Positions 17,441 to 26,642 of a stretch of DNA of 64,000 nt are shown in pieces. The notes under the pieces are model-generated. The model saw only the letters and a program-made list of their open reading frames with translations. It ran no database searches and was not told the DNA's origin. Position 1 is the first letter of the stretch; each line of letters begins with the position of its first letter. The DNA is taken from positions 124,001-188,000 of the forward strand of contig JAYPEI010000002.1 in assembly GCA_038125665.1 (NCBI GenBank), written 5' to 3'. A program made the translations under genes and the position numbers. Origin of the DNA: CAILUG01 sp038125665 (GTDB lineage Bacteria; Pseudomonadota; Gammaproteobacteria; Pseudomonadales; Pseudohongiellaceae).

Positions 17441-18847
17441 TTAGTATTTATAGCTATCCGTTTTGAATGGCCCCTTAACGCCTACACCAATATAGTCAGC
17501 CTGAGTTTTGGTTAGTTTGGTAATCACGCCACCGAAACCTTCTACCATGCAGGCTGCTACTTCTTCATCTAGCTTTTTAGGGAGTACAATTACTGACAAC
17601 GCTTTCTTTTTAGCTTCATCACTGAGATCTGCAAACTTGCGTTCCCAAAGATACATTTGAGCCAAAACCTGATTAGCAAAAGAGCCATCCATGATCCGTG
17701 ATGGGTGTCCAGTAGCATTTCCAAGGTTGATTAGACGACCTTCAGACAGCACCAGTAGATAATCAGGGCTACCATCCTTGTTTTTGCCTCGTACTACTTT
17801 ATGAACTTGCGGCTTGACTTCTTCCCACTTCCAGTTCTTCCGCATGTAAGCAGTGTCAATTTCATTGTCGAAGTGGCCAATATTACATACTACTGCGCCA
17901 GACTTTAAAGACTCCAACATATTTTTATCACAAACATCAAAGTTACCAGTGGCTGTAACAAGTAGGTCAACATCCCCCATAACACTTTTGTCTATGCTAC
18001 TAAGCTTACCATTGTTATTACCATTCTTATATGCAGAGACAACTTCATAACCATCCATACAGGCTTGCATGGCGCAAATAGGGTCACATTCCGTAACACG
18101 GACTATCATACCTTCCTGACGTAAAGATTGTGCAGATCCCTTGCCCACATCACCGTAGCCAAGCACAAGTGCTTTTTTACCAGCCAACAACATATCTGTT
18201 CCACGTTTGATACCATCATTCAGGGAGTGACGACAACCATACTTGTTATCATTCTTTGACTTGGTCACAGAATCGTTAACATTGATTGCGGGAACTTTTA
18301 GGGTTCCTTGTTTTAGCATTTCGTAGAGACGATGAACACCGGTTGTAGTTTCCTCAGTAATACCATGAATTTTTTTCAACATCTGAGGATATTTTTGGTG
18401 CACCATGGAAGTTAGATCACCACCATCATCTAGGATCATGTTAGCATCCCATGGTTTTCCATTTTTAAGAATTGTCTGCTCGACACACCACTCATACTCT
18501 TCCTCTGTTTCACCTTTCCAAGCAAAAGTGGGAACACCTCTGGCAGCCATTGCTGCAGCAGCGTGATCTTGAGTAGAGAAAATATTGCATGAAGACCAGC
18601 GCAACTCAGCGCCAAGCTCGATGAGGGTTTCCATCAGAACCGCTGTTTGAATGGTCATATGAATACAGCCCATGATACGCGCGCCGCGTAGAGGTTTCTG
18701 CTTGGCGTACTTCTTGCGCAGAGTCATGAGTGCTGGCATTTCTTGTTCTGCAAGTTCGATCTCCTTGCGGCCAAAAGCAGCAAGGTTGATATCGGCAACT
18801 TTGTAATCTTTTTTTCCTTTGATGGTACTTTTAGTGCTTTTGCTCAT
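17441..18847 (-). CDS. ahcY: Adenosylhomocysteinase (SAH hydrolase)
   Basis: AhcY splits S-adenosylhomocysteine into adenosine and homocysteine with bound NAD, removing the product inhibitor of methyltransferases. The 468-residue protein is the long form with the insertion common in proteobacteria. CIHMTIQTAVLMETL near residue 60 binds substrate, GYGDVGKGSAQSLR near 240 is the NAD Rossmann loop, and the C-terminal KTDSYKY matches the family's KP-x-x-YRY-like tail. It lies 34 bp downstream of metK in the same direction, forming a SAM-cycle operon. Confidence 0.97.
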   Translation of the reverse strand: MSKSTKSTIKGKKDYKVADINLAAFGRKEIELAEQEMPALMTLRKKYAKQKPLRGARIMGCIHMTIQTAVLMETLIELGAELRWSSCNIFSTQDHAAAAMAARGVPTFAWKGETEEEYEWCVEQTILKNGKPWDANMILDDGGDLTSMVHQKYPQMLKKIHGITEETTTGVHRLYEMLKQGTLKVPAINVNDSVTKSKNDNKYGCRHSLNDGIKRGTDMLLAGKKALVLGYGDVGKGSAQSLRQEGMIVRVTECDPICAMQACMDGYEVVSAYKNGNNNGKLSSIDKSVMGDVDLLVTATGNFDVCDKNMLESLKSGAVVCNIGHFDNEIDTAYMRKNWKWEEVKPQVHKVVRGKNKDGSPDYLLVLSEGRLINLGNATGHPSRIMDGSFANQVLAQMYLWERKFADLSDEAKKKALSVIVLPKKLDEEVAACMVEGFGGVITKLTKTQADYIGVGVKGPFKTDSYKY

Positions 18848-18881
18848 TATTAATCCTACTTAATTTCAAGTTTAAGACTCT

Positions 18882-20036
18882 TTAGATTTTCGCAGCTTTA
18901 CGCAGGGCATCTGCGCGATCAGTTTGTTCCCAAGAGAACTCTTTACGACCAAAATGGCCATAGGCAGCTGTTGGGCGATAAACCGGTCTTAATAGATCCA
19001 ACATCTTGATCAAGCCAGCAGGTTTGAGTTCAAAATTAGCACGAACCAGCTTGGTGATTTCAGCATCAGAAATTTTTCCTGTGCCAAAGGTATCTACGAG
19101 GACGGAGGTTGGTTCCGCCACTCCGATAGCATAGGACAGCTGTACTTCACAACGATTAGCAATTTTTGCTGCAACGATGTTTTTGGCGATATATCTGGCC
19201 AGATATGCAGCTGAGCGATCAACTTTTGAAGGATCCTTACCTGAGAAAGCACCACCACCATGACGAGCATAGCCACCATAAGTGTCTACGATAATCTTTC
19301 TACCGGTCAGGCCACAGTCACCAAATGGGCCACCCACAACGAAGCGACCGGTAGGGTTGATGTGAAATTTTGTATCTCTCGTAATCCATTTTTCAGGTAG
19401 CACTGGTTTGATGATTTCTTCCATCACACCCTCGCGAAGCTCTTTATTTTTCACATCGTCTGTGTGCTGTGTTGAAAGTACGACAGCATCAATAGCTACT
19501 GGCTTCCCATTCACGTAGCGGAATGTTAGCTGGCTTTTGGCATCGGGTAGTAACCAAGGCAACACGCGTTTCTTGCGCATTTTAGCTTGGCGTTCAACAA
19601 GGCGATGAGAATAAGTGATTGGCGCAGGCATTAGTACGCTGGTTTCATCACAAGCATAACCGAACATAAGACCTTGGTCTCCAGCGCCTTGTTCTTTGGT
19701 TTTCGAAGAATCCACGCCCTGGCCGATATCTCTTGATTGCTCCCCAACAGCATTTAATACTGCACAGGTTTTTCCATCAAAGTATTTTCGAGAATCGTCA
19801 TAGCCTATGTCTAAAACAGTTTGGCGAATGATATTCTCGTAGTCGATTGTAGCAGCTGTTGTCACCTCTCCGGCTACAACAACCATTCCGGTTTTGATCA
19901 GAGTCTCTACAGCGACACGAGACTTGGGGTCTTGCTCAAGAAGTGCATCCAAAATGGCATCGGAGATTTGATCACACATTTTATCTGGATGACCTTCAGA
20001 GACGGATTCAGAGGTAAACAATACTGCTTCAGACAT
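18882..20036 (-). CDS. metK: S-adenosylmethionine synthetase
   Basis: MetK makes S-adenosylmethionine from methionine and ATP. The 384-residue protein has SEGHPDKMCDQISDAILD near residue 12, the loop GAGDQGLMFGYACDET near 117 and the P-loop-like GGGAFSGKDPSKVDRSAAY near 260. Length is standard. Transcription is divergent from tkt, with about 200 bp between starts, and continues into ahcY, pairing SAM synthesis with SAH removal. I saw no SAM riboswitch fold in the leader. Cytosolic. Confidence 0.98.
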   Translation of the reverse strand: MSEAVLFTSESVSEGHPDKMCDQISDAILDALLEQDPKSRVAVETLIKTGMVVVAGEVTTAATIDYENIIRQTVLDIGYDDSRKYFDGKTCAVLNAVGEQSRDIGQGVDSSKTKEQGAGDQGLMFGYACDETSVLMPAPITYSHRLVERQAKMRKKRVLPWLLPDAKSQLTFRYVNGKPVAIDAVVLSTQHTDDVKNKELREGVMEEIIKPVLPEKWITRDTKFHINPTGRFVVGGPFGDCGLTGRKIIVDTYGGYARHGGGAFSGKDPSKVDRSAAYLARYIAKNIVAAKIANRCEVQLSYAIGVAEPTSVLVDTFGTGKISDAEITKLVRANFELKPAGLIKMLDLLRPVYRPTAAYGHFGRKEFSWEQTDRADALRKAAKI

Positions 20037-20242
20037 GACAATTCCTTAATAATTTGTGGCTTCTTTTAGCCTAGTTTAGTGAACAGTTGTAATACTTCTT
20101 AGTACTTAACGCGCGCTTGAATGTAGCACTGTCCTTGTTATTAGGCAAACATCCAATGCTGATTATCAAGTGGCAATCTGTTTCGTCCTGTAAGACAATA
20201 GCCTGCTGTTCGGGTAGCTTAAAGCAGTGGGAGAAATTTTTA

Positions 20243-22243
20243 ATGCATAACAATGCCAATACGCGTCGTCATATGGCAAACGCCATTAGGGCTCTGACTA
20301 TGGATGCGGTACAGAAAGCCAAGTCTGGACATCCAGGAGCGCCAATGGGAATGGCAGACATCGCCGAGGTACTTTGGCAAGATTATCTACAGCATAATCC
20401 CCTAAATCCACAGTGGCCCAACCGTGATCGCTTCGTTCTGTCTAATGGTCATGGTTCTATGCTTATTTACTCACTGCTTCACCTGAGTGGTTATGACATA
20501 AGTATTGAAGACCTTCAGGATTTTCGCCAACTTCACTCAAAAACCCCGGGGCATCCAGAATATGGTTACACCCCAGGTGTTGAAACCACTACGGGCCCTC
20601 TTGGACAAGGTTTAGCAAATGCAGTAGGCATGGCAGTAGCCGAGCGTACACTAGCCGCTCAGTTTAATCGTGAAGAGTTAAGGGTTGTTGACCACTACAC
20701 TTATGTCTTTGCAGGAGATGGCTGCTTGATGGAAGGTGTTTCCCATGAGGCTTGCTCCTTAGCAGGTAGTTTGCATTTGGGCAAACTCATTGTCTTCTAT
20801 GACGACAATGGCATCTCAATCGATGGCGAGGTGCAAGAATGGTTTGCCGATGACACAGCTGGTCGTTTCACAGCGTATGGTTGGCAGGTTCTCCATGTTG
20901 ATGGGCATGACTCCAAGGCTATCAATTCAGCTATTCAAGCCGCAAGGGCTAATCTGGAGCAACCCACATTGATTATCTGCAAAACAATCATTGGTTTTGG
21001 CTCCCCTAACAAGCAAGGTAAGGAAGATTGTCATGGTGCTCCTTTGGGTGAAGATGAAATTACACTAACAAGAGAGCAGCTTGATTGGACTAATGCCCCA
21101 TTTATTGTGCCCGAGGATGTTTATGAATACTGGAACGCGAGAGAAAAGGGGTTTATGGCTGAATCGAAGTGGAAGGAAACCTTCGCACTCTACGAAGAGA
21201 GATATCCAGAAATGGCTATGGAGTTCGTTCGTCGCTTGAGACGTTCTGGAGTCTCTGATTTTTCGTCACAAGCTGATGAATTTATTGCAGAAACTGTTGC
21301 TAAGGCAGAGAGTATAGCATCTAGAAAAGCCTCGCAGAATTGTATTGCAGCCTTTGGCCGTCTGCTCCCAGAATTAATAGGGGGATCTGCCGATTTAACT
21401 GGCTCAAATTTGACCAATTGGAAAGGTTCAGTACCGATATCTCGAGATCCTGCGGGCAATTACATTTACTATGGTGTCCGCGAATTCGCTATGGTTGCTA
21501 TCAATAACGGTATTGCTTTACATGGTGGCTTTATTCCTTACGCGGGAACCTTTCTGATTTTCATGGAATATGCTCGCAATGCAGTGAGGATGTCGGCTCT
21601 GATGCAACAACAATGCATTTATGTTTTCACTCATGACTCCATAGGTCAGGGCGAGGATGGTCCGACTCACCAACCAGTAGAGCAAGTAGCTAATCTACGT
21701 GGAACACCTAATATGTCTGTATGGCGTCCAGGCGACGCAGTAGAAACCGCGGTGGCTTGGAAATCTGCCCTGCTTCGTCAAGAGGGCCCAACGTCTCTGA
21801 TTCTGTCAAGGCAAAATCTTCCGCACCTGCGACGCAGTACAGAGCAAGTTGCAGCAATAAGTAAAGGGGCTTATGTGCTCGCTGATTGTCTTGGTACGCC
21901 TGAACTAATCATCATTGCAACAGGTTCAGAGGTAGCCCCTGCCTTGGCCGCTACTGAGAAACTACAAGCGTCAGGAAAAGCTGTTCGTCTGGTCTCTATG
22001 CCAAGTACAGATTTGTTTGATATGCAGGATGCTGCCTATCGTGAGGCAGTGCTTCCTAAGGAAGTGCGTAAACGTTTAGCAATTGAAGCGGGACACCCAG
22101 ATGGTTGGTATCGATATGTAGGGCTTGATGGCAAGGTAATAGGAATGACTACCTTTGGTGAATCTGCACCAGGAGCGAAAGTCCTTGAACATTTTGGTTT
22201 CACAGCGTTGAATATTGCAGAAGTCGCTGGAGGCATGCTCTGA
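20243..22243 (+). CDS. tkt: Transketolase
   Basis: Thiamine-diphosphate enzyme of the pentose phosphate pathway; moves two-carbon units between sugar phosphates. The 666-residue protein has KSGHPGAPMGMADIAEVLW near residue 25, the ThDP motif GDGCLMEGVSHEACSLAG (GDG...N-type) near 155 and the C-terminal pyrimidine-domain segment THDSIGQGEDGPTHQPVEQ near 465. ATG 20243 (MHNNANTRRHMANAIRAL) is preferred to an upstream start at 20117 because it gives the usual N-terminus and has GGGAGA upstream. The end overlaps epd by 4 bp. Confidence 0.97.
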   Translation: MHNNANTRRHMANAIRALTMDAVQKAKSGHPGAPMGMADIAEVLWQDYLQHNPLNPQWPNRDRFVLSNGHGSMLIYSLLHLSGYDISIEDLQDFRQLHSKTPGHPEYGYTPGVETTTGPLGQGLANAVGMAVAERTLAAQFNREELRVVDHYTYVFAGDGCLMEGVSHEACSLAGSLHLGKLIVFYDDNGISIDGEVQEWFADDTAGRFTAYGWQVLHVDGHDSKAINSAIQAARANLEQPTLIICKTIIGFGSPNKQGKEDCHGAPLGEDEITLTREQLDWTNAPFIVPEDVYEYWNAREKGFMAESKWKETFALYEERYPEMAMEFVRRLRRSGVSDFSSQADEFIAETVAKAESIASRKASQNCIAAFGRLLPELIGGSADLTGSNLTNWKGSVPISRDPAGNYIYYGVREFAMVAINNGIALHGGFIPYAGTFLIFMEYARNAVRMSALMQQQCIYVFTHDSIGQGEDGPTHQPVEQVANLRGTPNMSVWRPGDAVETAVAWKSALLRQEGPTSLILSRQNLPHLRRSTEQVAAISKGAYVLADCLGTPELIIIATGSEVAPALAATEKLQASGKAVRLVSMPSTDLFDMQDAAYREAVLPKEVRKRLAIEAGHPDGWYRYVGLDGKVIGMTTFGESAPGAKVLEHFGFTALNIAEVAGGML

Positions 22244-23268
22244 GCCATCGAGTTGCCATTAATGGGCTAGGGAGAATAGGGCGTAGTGTCTTGCGTGCTT
22301 ATTTTGAAAGTTCGCGAGAATATCCCTTTGAGCTTGTAGCTCTCAATGAGCTAGCTGCTCCAGAAACTTTAGCGCACCTTATACGCTACGACTCAACACA
22401 TGGTAAGTTCAGTTCAGAGCTGAAGCTGATACACGATATCAATCAAACCTATTTAGAAATTGCTGGTAAGAAATTACATGTGTTACAGGATGCAAGAATT
22501 GGCTCTCTGCCCTGGGCTGAGCTTGGTGTCACTCTAGTCCTTGAATGCACCGGGGCCTTCACAGATAGAAAAACAGCTGAGATTCATCTGCAACAAGGTG
22601 CTCAGAGGGTATTATTCTCACAGCCTGCAGATTCAGATGTGGATGCCACAATTGTTTACGGATTTAATGAATCGCTACTCAGAGCATCACACAAAATTGT
22701 CTCTAATGCCTCATGTACGACAAACTCTATCGTTCCAATTCTTAGTATTTTATTGCAGCGCTTTGGACTGGAGCATGGTGTGCTGACCACTATTCATTCT
22801 GCGATGAATGATCAGCCGGTGATTGATGCTTACCATAATACTGATCTTCGTAAGACTCGTGCGGCATTCCAGTCAATAATTCCAGTCGACACAGGGTTGG
22901 CGCGAGGTATTGAGAGGCTATTACCAGAACTTTCAGGACGTTTTGAAGCGCAGGCCATGCGTGTTCCTGTACAGAATGTCTCCTTGATAGATCTGTCGGT
23001 CATTCTAGAGCGTGACGCCAGTATTGAAGAGGTTCATGAAGCATTGCTGGCGGCAGCAAGAGCTCAACCTGATATTATCGGTTGTATCTCGGAACCTCTA
23101 GCCTCTTGTGACTTTAATCATGATACTCGTTCTGCCATAGTGGATCTTGGCCAGACACGGTTGGCTGGACGAAGACTATTAAAGTTGTTGGTATGGTTTG
23201 ATAATGAATGGGGTTTTGCAAACAGAATGTTAGATACCGCGGCAGTATTAACTACTCTGAATGATTAA
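22240..23268 (+). CDS. epd: Erythrose-4-phosphate dehydrogenase (GapA family)
   Basis: Oxidises erythrose-4-phosphate to 4-phosphoerythronate, the entry to pyridoxal phosphate synthesis; a close relative of glyceraldehyde-3-phosphate dehydrogenase. The catalytic cysteine is in SNASCTTNSIVP, and QSIIPVDT and WFDNEWGFANRMLDT are more Epd-like than GAPDH-like. The NAD-binding start VAINGLGRIGRS is encoded upstream of any ATG, GTG or TTG that would include it. The only candidate start in frame is CTG at 22240, which overlaps the tkt stop (CTGA) and has GGAGG six bases before it. This gives 342 residues, the normal length (339 in E. coli). Starting at TTG 22291 would delete the Rossmann loop. A GapA role cannot be fully excluded. 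Confidence 0.88.
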   Translation: MSHRVAINGLGRIGRSVLRAYFESSREYPFELVALNELAAPETLAHLIRYDSTHGKFSSELKLIHDINQTYLEIAGKKLHVLQDARIGSLPWAELGVTLVLECTGAFTDRKTAEIHLQQGAQRVLFSQPADSDVDATIVYGFNESLLRASHKIVSNASCTTNSIVPILSILLQRFGLEHGVLTTIHSAMNDQPVIDAYHNTDLRKTRAAFQSIIPVDTGLARGIERLLPELSGRFEAQAMRVPVQNVSLIDLSVILERDASIEEVHEALLAAARAQPDIIGCISEPLASCDFNHDTRSAIVDLGQTRLAGRRLLKLLVWFDNEWGFANRMLDTAAVLTTLND

Positions 23269-23340
23269 TTTTTAAAATAGAGATAAACCTATCACTAAAC
23301 AGTAATAGTACTTTTTTGACTACTAGGCACTGGGGGTTCT

Positions 23341-24519
23341 ATGACCATACTCGAAATGGCAGACTTGGATTTAGCGGGAAAACGTGTGCTTATTCGTGAA
23401 GATCTCAATGTGCCATTGAAAGATGCTGAAGTAATTAATGATGCACGTCTGCGTGCCGTTGTTCCGACTATTCAGCTTGCCCTGAGCAAAGGAGCCAAAG
23501 TCATTCTTATGTCCCACCTAGGTCGTCCTACTGAAGGGCTGCCTTTGCTGGAACAGCCAGAGAGTTCGTTAGCACCTGTGGCTAAACGTTTGGGACAATT
23601 ACTACAACGTGAGGTGCTCTTAAAGGCACCTGGGTTTTCCACGAATGATAGTAAAGCTTTACCGGAAGGAGCCTGTATTTTGCTAGAAAATGTTCGTATT
23701 AATGTGGGTGAGAAAAAAAATTCGGATGAGTTGGCAAAATATTACGCGGATCTTTGCGATGTATTTGTGATGGATGCCTTTGGTACAGCTCATCGTGCCC
23801 AAGCAAGTACTCACGGGGTGGCAAAGCTTGCCCCTGTTGCGTGTGCTGGCCCTTTGCTAGTTGCTGAACTTAAAGCACTTGAACGTGCTCTAACTTCACC
23901 AGCGCGCCCTCTTGTGGCACTTATAGGAGGAGCAAAGGTGAGTTCAAAGTTGCAAGTCTTAGAGGCATTAGCCACCAAAGTAGACGCCCTAATTGTAGGT
24001 GGAGGAATCGCCAATACATTCTTGGCAGCAAGTGGTATGCCAATTGGCTCTTCTTTAATTGAACTCGAGATGGTTGAAAAAGCCAAAATAATCATGCAAA
24101 AGACTCATATTCCTCTACCTGTAGATGTTGTGGTAGCAGATAAGTTCGCAGAAGATGCCACTGCTACCATAAAGACAGTTAGTGATGTGGCCGCTACTGA
24201 TATGATTCTAGATGTAGGTCCAGAAACTTCGAACATATTGGCTAAAACGCTAACAGAGGCGTCGACTGTTCTGTGGAATGGCCCTGTGGGGGTTTTTGAA
24301 TTCAATGCCTTTGCCAGAGGAACTGAAGTAGTGGCCCAAGCAATTGCTGCAAATCAGGGGTTTTCTATCGCAGGTGGTGGTGAGACCATAACAGCAATAG
24401 AGAAATATGGTATCGCAAATAAAATTTCGTATATTTCAACTGGTGGCGGAGCTTTCCTTGAATTCGTACAGGGGGACGTGCTTCCAGCCGTAGCCATACT
24501 TGCTACGCGTGGTGTATAA
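23341..24519 (+). CDS. pgk: Phosphoglycerate kinase
   Basis: Glycolytic enzyme that transfers phosphate from 1,3-bisphosphoglycerate to ADP. The 392-residue protein shows IREDLNVPL near residue 21, LMSHLGRPTEG near 57, the hinge/nucleotide segment ALIGGAKVSSKLQVLEAL near 195 and the C-terminal SIAGGGETITAIEKYG near 342. GGGGGTTCT precedes ATG 23341. It sits between epd and fba in the conserved gammaproteobacterial order; the 72-bp gap could contain a minor promoter. Confidence 0.98.
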   Translation: MTILEMADLDLAGKRVLIREDLNVPLKDAEVINDARLRAVVPTIQLALSKGAKVILMSHLGRPTEGLPLLEQPESSLAPVAKRLGQLLQREVLLKAPGFSTNDSKALPEGACILLENVRINVGEKKNSDELAKYYADLCDVFVMDAFGTAHRAQASTHGVAKLAPVACAGPLLVAELKALERALTSPARPLVALIGGAKVSSKLQVLEALATKVDALIVGGGIANTFLAASGMPIGSSLIELEMVEKAKIIMQKTHIPLPVDVVVADKFAEDATATIKTVSDVAATDMILDVGPETSNILAKTLTEASTVLWNGPVGVFEFNAFARGTEVVAQAIAANQGFSIAGGGETITAIEKYGIANKISYISTGGGAFLEFVQGDVLPAVAILATRGV

Positions 24520-24561
24520 ATTCAATCAAGTATATAAGATTAGTTAATAGGATAAGCAGTT

Positions 24562-25629
24562 ATGGCCTTAATAAGTCTACGTCAATTACTCGACCATGCC
24601 GCCGAAAAAAACTACGGTGTGCCCGCCTTTAACGTGAATAATTTAGAACAAGTGCGAGCCATAATGATGGGAGCTAATGAATTAAATTCTCCTGTCATCT
24701 TGCAAGCTTCAGCTGGAGCACGTAAGTATGCTGGTTCTAATTTTCTCAAGCATCTTATCGAGGCAGCTATAGAAGAGTTCCCACATATTCCTATAGTTAT
24801 GCATCAAGATCATGGTGTTTCACCTTCAGTTTGTCAGCGTTCAATTCAGTTAGGTTTTTCTTCTGTTATGATGGATGGTTCTTTGGCAGAAGATGGAAAA
24901 ACCCCAACAGACTATGACTATAATGTAGCAGTTACTCGAATGACAGTTGCTATGGCACATGCTTGCGGGGTGAGTGTTGAAGGTGAAATCGGCTGTTTAG
25001 GTTCATTAGAAACGGGTATGGCGGGTGAGGAAGATGGTGTGGGAGCAGAGGGTAAACTAGATCACAGCCAACTTTTGACAGATCCTGAAGAAGCTGCAAA
25101 CTTTGTGCGTGATACTCAAGTTGATGCATTAGCGATTGCTGTAGGAACTTCTCATGGAGCCTATAAATTTACTCGTCCACCTACGGGTGACATACTGGCT
25201 ATCGACAGAATTCGCGAAATTCATCGCCGTCTTCCTAACACTCACCTGGTGATGCACGGTTCTTCCTCAGTCCCTCAAGAATGGCTAAAAATAATCAATG
25301 AATACGGTGGCCAAATTGGCGAAACCTATGGTGTGCCAGTGGAACAGATTCAAGAGGGGATTAAAAACGGGGTCCGTAAGGTCAATATTGATACCGATTT
25401 ACGGTTAGCTTCTACTGGCGCTGTGCGAAAGTTTTTAGCCGAAAATCCTGATGAATTTGATCCTAGAAAATTCCTCAAGCCTAGTACCGATGCGATGACA
25501 AGCATCGTTAAAGCTCGCCTTCAGGCTTTTGGTGCGGCTGGACAAATTGCTAGTATTGGAAAGATATATAATCTTGAGGAAATGTCTGACCGTTACATTA
25601 AAGGCGCGTATACTGCCCTTGTTAGGTAA
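24562..25629 (+). CDS. fba: Fructose-bisphosphate aldolase class II
   Basis: Zinc aldolase that joins or splits fructose-1,6-bisphosphate. The 355-residue protein belongs to the class II subtype common in autotrophs and Pseudomonas-like bacteria (CbbA/FbaA long form). Zinc ligands lie in VMHQDHGVSP near residue 80, with VEGEIGCLGSLETG near 142, SHGAYKF near 198 and LVMHGSSSVPQEW near 233. Its last 8 bp overlap the 3' end of the convergent rpiA gene, so the two transcripts must form an antisense overlap. Confidence 0.97.
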   Translation: MALISLRQLLDHAAEKNYGVPAFNVNNLEQVRAIMMGANELNSPVILQASAGARKYAGSNFLKHLIEAAIEEFPHIPIVMHQDHGVSPSVCQRSIQLGFSSVMMDGSLAEDGKTPTDYDYNVAVTRMTVAMAHACGVSVEGEIGCLGSLETGMAGEEDGVGAEGKLDHSQLLTDPEEAANFVRDTQVDALAIAVGTSHGAYKFTRPPTGDILAIDRIREIHRRLPNTHLVMHGSSSVPQEWLKIINEYGGQIGETYGVPVEQIQEGIKNGVRKVNIDTDLRLASTGAVRKFLAENPDEFDPRKFLKPSTDAMTSIVKARLQAFGAAGQIASIGKIYNLEEMSDRYIKGAYTALVR

Positions 25630-26290
25630 GTGTTATCACTCCGCTGTCTGTGCCAAGCAGAAGTACGTCTGCAGGGCGCAGCGCGAAGAGACCATTGGCG
25701 ACAACGCCAGTGATCATGTTTAATTGAGTTTCTAGTTTACGGGCGTCCATAATTTCCAAGTTGTGTATATCTAAAATCCAGTTGCCATTATCTGTGACAA
25801 CTCCTTCACGCCATATGGGATCACCTCCCAGCTTAACGATTTCACGTGCTACGTGGGAACGAGCCATAGGAACAACTTCAACCGGCAGAGGAAATTTTCC
25901 AAGAATATCAACTTTTTTACTTGCATCAGCAATACAAATAAATTCCCTTGCCGTGGCGGCAACAATTTTCTCTCTAGTCAAGGCGGCCCCGCCTCCTTTG
26001 ATAAGTTGAAGATGCTCATTTGTTTCGTCAGCACCGTCTACATAAATATCTACACCAGCCACTGAGTTTAAATTCACCACAGGAATATCGTGACTACGAA
26101 GCCTTTCTGCAGAGGCCTCAGAACTTGCTACAGTAGCTTGTAAGTCATATCTCAGTGCGGCAAGCTCATCTATAAAAAAATTGGCTGTGCTTCCGGTGCC
26201 AACACCAATAATGGAATCATGTTTTAATTGGCTACTGACACGTATGTAGGCGGCATGAGCAACAGCTTTTTTTAATTCATCCTGGTTCAT
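25622..26290 (-). CDS. rpiA: Ribose-5-phosphate isomerase A
   Basis: Interconverts ribose-5-phosphate and ribulose-5-phosphate. The 222-residue protein has the phosphate loop GVGTGSTANFFIDEL near residue 26, the catalytic DGADETNEHLQLIKGGGAALTREKIVA region near 83-108 and the family-typical C-terminus ALRPADVLLLGTDSGV. It functions together with tkt on the other strand. The 3' end overlaps fba by 8 bp. The upstream region 26291-26642 contains no gene. Confidence 0.97.
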   Translation of the reverse strand: MNQDELKKAVAHAAYIRVSSQLKHDSIIGVGTGSTANFFIDELAALRYDLQATVASSEASAERLRSHDIPVVNLNSVAGVDIYVDGADETNEHLQLIKGGGAALTREKIVAATAREFICIADASKKVDILGKFPLPVEVVPMARSHVAREIVKLGGDPIWREGVVTDNGNWILDIHNLEIMDARKLETQLNMITGVVANGLFALRPADVLLLGTDSGVITLT

Positions 26291-26351
26291 GAAAAAATCT
26301 CTTTAGTAATAGTGGTGAAGATGTCACAAGTTTATCCATGATGGGATAGGG

Positions 26352-26381
26352 TTGACAGGGGTAGAGTAAGAAAATTATATT
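26352..26381 (+). promoter_or_regulatory. Strong sigma-70-like promoter with no evident gene
   Basis: A consensus -35 TTGACA (26352-26357) and TATATT -10 (26376-26381), separated by 18 bp, point rightwards. No plus-strand gene follows before the minus-strand fthC gene (26643). The roughly 350-bp gap 26291-26642 is AT-rich and otherwise holds only an 8-bp hairpin, AGTGCTAA/TTAGTACT, near 26500. A small RNA, a leader of a lost gene or a chance match are all possible. Confidence 0.4.
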
Positions 26382-26642
26382 TCATAAAGTTAAATGAAGT
26401 GTTTATTTTTTTAAGCTATAACTCTTAGGTTTTCAATAATTTTATCAGACAATAAAAAAATACAGATTCCATGTTGGTGTAACATCATTTTAGTATTGGT
26501 AAGTGCTAATTGTTAGTACTAGTGCACAATCAAGTCTTTTTTAAAGTCTGACAGAAGGATTGCAAGCCTCCATTAATGTTCAGAAATTTCTGCTGTAACT
26601 TTTAATACTCTCCTGTCTTTGTTGCTAGATAGAATGCCAGTG

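Noticed and set aside
18848..18881. SAH riboswitch before ahcY
   Set aside because: Only 34 bp separate metK and ahcY, too short for the aptamer; no SAM riboswitch pattern was seen before metK.
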